A stretch of 64,000 bases of DNA, taken from the NCBI RefSeq assembly GCF_002943525.1, contig NZ_CP025394.1:8571001-8635000 (forward strand). Direction: 5' to 3'. The translations under genes and the position numbers were made by a program. The stretch is from Kitasatospora sp. MMS16-BH015. GTDB lineage: Bacteria > Actinomycetota > Actinomycetes > Streptomycetales > Streptomycetaceae. Shown here piece after piece: positions 59,688-64,000 of this stretch. Position 1 is the stretch's first letter. The number at the start of each line of letters is the position of its first letter. Below the pieces are notes generated by a model, which did no database searches, was not told the DNA's origin, and saw only the letters and a list, made by a program, of their open reading frames with translations.

Positions 59688-60896
59688 ATGCCCGCACGCC
59701 GGATGGGCGCACGTCTGCTGCACGGCTCGGTCGCGCTGGCGACCCTGGCCGGCGCCCTGGTGGCGAGCGCCACCGCGCACGCCGGTACGGCCGACCTACG
59801 CGGCGTGGTACTGGTCGGCAACAGCCAGTCCGGCACCGTCTCCTTCCTGGACTCCCGGACCTTCGCCGTGCTCGGCACCTTCGACGTGATCCCGGACCTG
59901 CAGCAGCGGCTCGCCGAGATGGACCTGATCCAGCGGGCCGGCTACGCGGCCGTCAAGCAGCAGGAGGGCGGCGACCGGTTCGTGGACGACGTCGCGCTGT
60001 CTCCTGACGGCCGGATCCTCTACGTGTCGCGCGGCAACCTGGACGACACCGCCGCCTTCGACCTGACGTCCCGTCAGGAGCTGTGGCACACCCGGTTGGC
60101 CGGCTTCCACGCCGACCACGCCGCGCTGTCCCCGGACGGCACCCGCTGGGTGGTGTCGGCCACCACCGCCAACGAGGCCCAGGTGTTCGACACGGCCACC
60201 GGCGCGGTGGTGGGCAGCTTCCCGACCGGCACGTACCCGCACCAGAACGACTTCACCCCGGACGGCAGGTACATCTACAACTCCAGCATCGGCGTGATCA
60301 TGTTCCCGCAGGCGCTGGAGTGGATGAAGGGAGGCTTCCAGCTGACCAAGGTGGACGCCCGAAGCCTGAACGTGGTGCAGACCTGGTCGTTCCCGCACGG
60401 CATCCGGCCCAACGTGCTGGCCGCCGACGGCACCACCTTCTACGCCCAGCAGTCCTACTTCAACGGCTTCGTCAAGTACGACCTGAACAGCTCGAAGATC
60501 ACCGACACCGTGCCGATGCCGTTCAGTCCCGCCGGCCGCGCCCTGAGCCCGGACAACTACCCGAAGAACTCCGCGCACCACGGCCTGGCACTCTCCGGAG
60601 ACCAGAGCCGGCTCTGCGACGTCGGCACCATCGACGACTACACCGCGCTGGTCGAGACCACCGGTCTCACCACGGTGGGCCGCGTCGACTACCCGGCCGG
60701 CAGTCTGCCGTACTGGGCGGTGAGCGCCGGGCCGGCCAACCGCTACTGCTTCGTCTCGCTCAGCCAGGCCGGTCAGGTCTCGGTGGTGGACTACGCGAGT
60801 GGACAGGAGCTGGCCCGGGTACCGGTGGGAGTGTTCCCGCAACGCGAGCGGGCCGCCCAACTGGCCGGGGACGCGCTGACCGCGCTGTCCCGGTAG
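59688..60896 (+). CDS. Secreted YncE-like beta-propeller protein
   Basis: A 402-residue exported protein with signal peptide about 1-28 (ATLAGALVASATAHA) and a seven-bladed YVTN/YncE-like propeller: VLVGNSQSGTVSFLD, DVALSPDGRILYVSRGN, AALSPDGTRWVVS, FTPDGRYIYNS and YCFVSLSQAGQVSVVD. No catalytic site visible. ATG at 59688 with GAGGGGA upstream. Followed 22 nt later by the PucR regulator. Confidence 0.85.
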   Translation: MPARRMGARLLHGSVALATLAGALVASATAHAGTADLRGVVLVGNSQSGTVSFLDSRTFAVLGTFDVIPDLQQRLAEMDLIQRAGYAAVKQQEGGDRFVDDVALSPDGRILYVSRGNLDDTAAFDLTSRQELWHTRLAGFHADHAALSPDGTRWVVSATTANEAQVFDTATGAVVGSFPTGTYPHQNDFTPDGRYIYNSSIGVIMFPQALEWMKGGFQLTKVDARSLNVVQTWSFPHGIRPNVLAADGTTFYAQQSYFNGFVKYDLNSSKITDTVPMPFSPAGRALSPDNYPKNSAHHGLALSGDQSRLCDVGTIDDYTALVETTGLTTVGRVDYPAGSLPYWAVSAGPANRYCFVSLSQAGQVSVVDYASGQELARVPVGVFPQRERAAQLAGDALTALSR

Positions 60897-60918
60897 GGCC
60901 GGCGCTGAGACCGAAGGG

Positions 60919-62103
60919 GTGACGGGAGGATTGGGCGAGGGGGCCGGTCGGTCGGCGCTGCGACGGGTGGTCGAGGGGATGCGGGCCGACCCCGAGGTGC
61001 TGGCGGAGGTCGTCGCCGCCGCCCGGACCGCCTCGGACCCGGTGGCCGCGCTGCCCGAGCCGGAGGTCCGACGCCACATCGCCGCGCTGCTCGGGGTGGT
61101 GTCCGCCGCGTTCGTCGACGGCTCCGGACTCTCCCGGCAGCACGCCGAGTTGGTCGCCCGGCTGGCCACTGACCGGGCGGCGCAAGGGGTTTCGCTGGGC
61201 GCGCTGCTCGACGGCTTCCTGGCCGGGCGGACCGCCGCGCTGCGGATCATCGCGGCCCGGCTGGATCTCGCCGACGTGACGTCGACGGTGCTCTTCGAGT
61301 CACTGATCGAACTCGACGCCTACGTCGGCGAGTTGCAGAACCAGCTGGTCGCCGCCTACCGGGAGGCGGCCGCCAGTCTGGCCGGCAGCCGCTCCGCACG
61401 GCTGCTGGCCCTGCGCGCCGTGCTGGTGCACGGCGCGGTCGAGCAGTTGGCTGCGGCCGGGCTCGCCGCGGACGGCGTGTACCACTGTGCGGTCGCCGAG
61501 TCGGGCGATCCGGTGCAGGTGCGCCGGGCCGCCGCCGAGCTGACTCCGCGCGGCGGCGTGTCGGGGCTGGTGGAGGGCCGGCTGTGCGTGGTGGCGCCGC
61601 GCGGTGTGGTGGCGCCGCGCGGTGTGGTGGCGCCGCGCGGCCGGCCGGCGGGCGACCTGGCGGCGGACGTGCTGCTGGTGACCGCTCCGGCCGTCCCCGC
61701 CGGTCGCCTGCCCGCCGCCTACCGGCTCTGCCGGGCCGCGCTGGATGCCGGTCGGCGGCGTGGACGCACCGGCCGGGCCGGGCTCGCCGAGCTGGCCGTG
61801 GTGGTCGCCGTGGACGCCGTGCCGGGGATGGGTGAGCTCCTTGCCGTCGAGCTGCTGGCCGCGCTGGACCCGGGGAACGCCACCCACCGCCTGCTCGCCG
61901 AGACCGCCGCGGCCCACCTCGACCACGGTGGCCGGCTCGCGTCGACCGCCCGGGCCCTCCACGTGCACCCGAACACCGTCAAGCACCGGCTGCGGCGATT
62001 CGCCGAGGCCACCGGCTGCGATCCCGCCCGTTTCGGTGCCGGCCCAGGCCGGTTCGCCGACACCGCCTGCTGGCGCTGGGCGTTGGAGCACTGGCTCGGC
62101 TGA
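60919..62103 (+). CDS. PucR-family helix-turn-helix regulator
   Basis: A 394-residue protein with an N-terminal helical RsbRD-like region (about 10-165) and a C-terminal PucR helix-turn-helix (about 330-390: LASTARALHVHPNTVKHRLRRF). In the middle (about 225-243) six-residue repeats VVAPRG occur three times, coded by 18-bp repeats at 61590-61643. Regulates unknown genes; the YncE-like gene upstream is a candidate partner. Confidence 0.88.
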   Translation: MTGGLGEGAGRSALRRVVEGMRADPEVLAEVVAAARTASDPVAALPEPEVRRHIAALLGVVSAAFVDGSGLSRQHAELVARLATDRAAQGVSLGALLDGFLAGRTAALRIIAARLDLADVTSTVLFESLIELDAYVGELQNQLVAAYREAAASLAGSRSARLLALRAVLVHGAVEQLAAAGLAADGVYHCAVAESGDPVQVRRAAAELTPRGGVSGLVEGRLCVVAPRGVVAPRGVVAPRGRPAGDLAADVLLVTAPAVPAGRLPAAYRLCRAALDAGRRRGRTGRAGLAELAVVVAVDAVPGMGELLAVELLAALDPGNATHRLLAETAAAHLDHGGRLASTARALHVHPNTVKHRLRRFAEATGCDPARFGAGPGRFADTACWRWALEHWLG

Positions 62104-62170
62104 CCTGTCACCACCGGGCGCACCGGTCGCGGGTCCGCCGTGCGGCCGTGCAGCCGTGCGGCCGTGCGGT

Positions 62171-63112
62171 CTACTTCGCTTCGACCCGTCCGATCGGGCT
62201 GGGGTCGGCGCCGAGCGCCTCGCACGCGGTCTGCCAGGCCGGGTCGCCGGGGTGGAGCCGGCTGCGGAGGTAGGCGGCGGTGAGCCGCCCGAGGGCGGCG
62301 ACCCGTTCGGGGTTCTCGTCGGTGGTCTCGGCGGCGTCGTATCCGGCGATGCCGCCGAGACCGTGCTCCGCCTCGAAGAGGGTGAGCAGGGACTTCGGGC
62401 CGGGGGCGAGGGTGTAGGGGTCGGCGTGCCAGTCCGGGCCCAGGTCGGTGAAGTGCCGGGGGTCGTCCTTCTCGCCCGCGACGACCAGGGCGGGCGTGGT
62501 CATGGTGGAGAAGTCGACGGCTCCGATGATCGGCCAGAGCCGGGCCACGGGCCCGTTGAAGGCGTCACCGCCCCTGCCGGGCGCGGCGAGCAGCACGCCC
62601 GCCTTGATCCGCGGCTCGCGCAGGTGCACCACCTTCCCGGTGGCGGGGTCGTCGAGGCCGGCGCCCAGCAGGAGGGCCGCGGTGAAGCCGCCGAGGGAGT
62701 GTCCGGCGAGGGCGGTCTTGGTGTGGTCGATCCGTCCGGCGAGCCCCGGCACGGTGCGCTCGATCACGTCGAGCCGGTCGAGGAGGTGGCTCATGTCCTC
62801 GGCGCGGGAGCGCCAGAAGTCCGGTGCGCCGGGGGCGTCGGCGACCAGGTGGCTCAGGCTCCGGGAGGTGAGGTGGGTGGGTTGGAGGACGACGAATCCC
62901 TGGGCCGCCCAGGAGTCGGCGAGCGGTGCGTAGCCGTTCAGCGAGGAGAGGTGGTGCGAGGGGCCGTGGCCGTGGGAGAGCAGGATGACGGGCAGACCGG
63001 TGCCGGACACGGGAGCGGTGACGCGGACCTGCAGGTCCACGGGGCGTCCGGGTACGGGCAGGACCACCGGGCTGTAGGACAGGACGGGTGCGGTGTGGGC
63101 GGATGCGCTCAT
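62171..63112 (-). CDS. Alpha/beta hydrolase (chlorophyllase / PAF-acetylhydrolase-like)
   Basis: A 313-residue cytoplasmic hydrolase. The nucleophile elbow is AGHSLGGFTAALLLG (GxSxG). LPVILLSHGHGPSHHLSS carries the oxyanion region, then TTPALVVAGEKDDPRHF with the Asp, and EAEHGLGG with the His. Divergent from the TetR gene and probably controlled by it; substrate unknown. Confidence 0.9.
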   Translation of the reverse strand: MSASAHTAPVLSYSPVVLPVPGRPVDLQVRVTAPVSGTGLPVILLSHGHGPSHHLSSLNGYAPLADSWAAQGFVVLQPTHLTSRSLSHLVADAPGAPDFWRSRAEDMSHLLDRLDVIERTVPGLAGRIDHTKTALAGHSLGGFTAALLLGAGLDDPATGKVVHLREPRIKAGVLLAAPGRGGDAFNGPVARLWPIIGAVDFSTMTTPALVVAGEKDDPRHFTDLGPDWHADPYTLAPGPKSLLTLFEAEHGLGGIAGYDAAETTDENPERVAALGRLTAAYLRSRLHPGDPAWQTACEALGADPSPIGRVEAK

Positions 63113-63210
63113 GGCGAGCAGTTCTCCCTACTGGGGTGGGTGCCGCGGCCGGCCCCGATCGGGGGGCGGCGGGCAAGGGACAGCTGCGCCCCGCTTCGAC
63201 TAAGCTGAAG

Positions 63211-63249
63211 CGGAACGCTGTCCCGTTTACTATCCGGAACAACGTTCCG
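63211..63249. promoter_or_regulatory. Two tandem TetR-type operators
   Basis: CGGAAC-GCT-GTCCCG (63211-63225) and CGGAAC-AAC-GTTCCG (63235-63249) share the form CGGAAC-N3-GTYCCG; both are followed by TTT. Centres are 24 bp apart. They lie between the hydrolase and TetR starts (30 nt before the TetR start). Confidence 0.8.
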
Positions 63250-63278
63250 TTTTGCCAACGGGTATCGGAGGGAGAGCC

Positions 63279-63872
63279 GTGTCCAGTGAGAGCCCCGCGG
63301 GGAAGGCGTCGGCCCGAAGCAGGCGGGTCGACGCGGTCCGCAATGAGCAGGCGCTGCTCGCGGCCGCCGCCGAGGTGTTCGTGGCCTCCGGCGTCGACGC
63401 GCCGATCCGCCAGATCGCGGCCAAGGCGGGGGTGGGGACGGGAACGATCTACCGGCACTTCCCGACCCGGGCCGATCTCGTCACGGCCGTCTACCGCCAC
63501 CAGATCGAGGAGTGCGCGGAGGCGGGGCCGGAGCTGCTGGCCGGCGCCGCCTCCCCGTTCATCGCGCTGCGCCAGTGGATCGACCTCTTCGCCGACTTCC
63601 TGGTCACCAAGCACGGACTGGCCGATGCGATGCAGTCGGACAGCAACGGCTTCGCCGCGCTGCACGGCTACTTCCTCGACCGGCTGCTGCCGGTCTGCGG
63701 GCGGCTGCTCGACGCCGCGGTCGATGCCGGTGAGATCAGGGCCGGCATCCAGCCCTACGAACTGATGCGCGGCATCGGCAACCTGTGCATCGGCGGCGGA
63801 GACCCGCAGTACGAGCCACGGCGCCTGATCGACCTGCTCCTCTGCGGACTGCAGCGCCGCCCGTCGGAGTGA
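63279..63872 (+). CDS. TetR-family transcriptional regulator
   Basis: A 197-residue repressor. N-terminal helix-turn-helix at about 15-62: NEQALLAAAAEVFVASG, IRQIAAKAGVGTGTIYRHFP, TRADLVTAVYRH. Ligand-binding helices follow (C-terminal SBD-like segment about 85-190). The GTG at 63279 was chosen for the GGAGGGAG site; the frame extends 27 nt further back. It should bind the two CGGAAC-N3-GTYCCG sites and so control itself and the hydrolase. Confidence 0.92.
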   Translation: MSSESPAGKASARSRRVDAVRNEQALLAAAAEVFVASGVDAPIRQIAAKAGVGTGTIYRHFPTRADLVTAVYRHQIEECAEAGPELLAGAASPFIALRQWIDLFADFLVTKHGLADAMQSDSNGFAALHGYFLDRLLPVCGRLLDAAVDAGEIRAGIQPYELMRGIGNLCIGGGDPQYEPRRLIDLLLCGLQRRPSE

Positions 63873-64000
63873 CGTCGGCGGCTCGGCTCCACGCTCCGGA
63901 GGTGCATGGAGCGACAGGTCGGTCTGTTCCTGAGCACCTGACGGGGTCGGGGATCCTGGCGACGGCGTTCGGCCATGCCCTGGACATCTCGGTATCCGAG
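63869..64000 (+). CDS. Possible start of a further gene, cut by the window end
   Basis: A GTG overlapping the TetR stop (GTGA) opens a frame of 44 codons that runs to the window edge without a stop (includes SGILATAFGHALDISVSE). Its third-position GC is lower than for neighbours and there is no homology I recognise. Overlap is the only support, so this is weak. Confidence 0.2.
   Translation, partial: MTSAARLHAPEVHGATGRSVPEHLTGSGILATAFGHALDISVSE

Noticed and set aside
1..64000. CRISPR arrays, rRNA and tRNA genes
   Set aside because: No regularly spaced direct repeats with unique spacers, no rRNA-like segment and no cloverleaf-like sequence were noticed on either strand.

Overview
This window is chromosomal DNA from a high-GC actinobacterium, most likely a member of the Streptomycetaceae (Streptomyces or Kitasatospora). 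The evidence is the strong G/C bias at third codon positions, frequent GTG starts, and GTGA/ATGA stop-start overlaps. Typical Streptomyces control sites are also present: a RheA operator, a DasR dre site, Zur boxes and an iron box. No rRNA, tRNA or CRISPR array was seen. The first gene is cut by the left edge.

Layout. 1-9.3 kb: SDR and aldo/keto reductase pair, hsp18 under a RheA-type operator, GntR and two LacI regulators, an iron-box membrane protein, and a divergent pirin / CMD-family pair. 9.4-25 kb: a Ser/Thr kinase with a C-terminal VHL-beta-like domain, a broken cupin gene, a DNRLRE secreted protein followed by a tiny membrane protein, an orphan LanC with a CCG zinc motif, a class A PBP lacking SxxK, a NodB-like deacetylase, a sigma factor coupled to a membrane protein, a GH19 chitinase with a dre site over its promoter, and a two-component system. 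25.1-32.1 kb: a compact run of a small secreted protein, a DUF5819 (SdpA-like) protein, an HTTM (SdpB-like) membrane protein, an M23 membrane protein, an S53 protease and an FAD oxidoreductase. The first three resemble the Bacillus SDP toxin maturation set.

32.1-39.6 kb: gene remnants, then a zinc-starvation island. It holds zinc-free paralogues of L31, L33, L28, S14, S18 and L32, a COG0523 GTPase and a P-loop-less relative of it, Zur boxes and a ZnuA-like lipoprotein. The following znuC is cut after its signature motif and abuts IS5- and IS701-type remnants. 39.6-54.9 kb: a plant-polymer degradation region with a beta-helix protein, GH1, a pectin methylesterase-polygalacturonase fusion, GH12, GH27 and GH54 with ricin-type CBM13 modules, and a GH114-like lipoprotein. 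A beta-family protein and a broken IS701 transposase interrupt it. 55-60 kb: a xylose-type ABC importer (binding protein, single-cassette ATPase, permease) with a ROK regulator. 59.7-64 kb: a YncE-like propeller, a PucR regulator, and a divergent hydrolase/TetR pair with two tandem operators.

The genes fit a soil saprophyte that secretes pectin-, hemicellulose-, galactan- and chitin-degrading enzymes and imports the released sugars under LacI/ROK/DasR control. When zinc is scarce it would replace zinc-binding ribosomal proteins. It may also make a secreted peptide toxin through an SDP-like operon.
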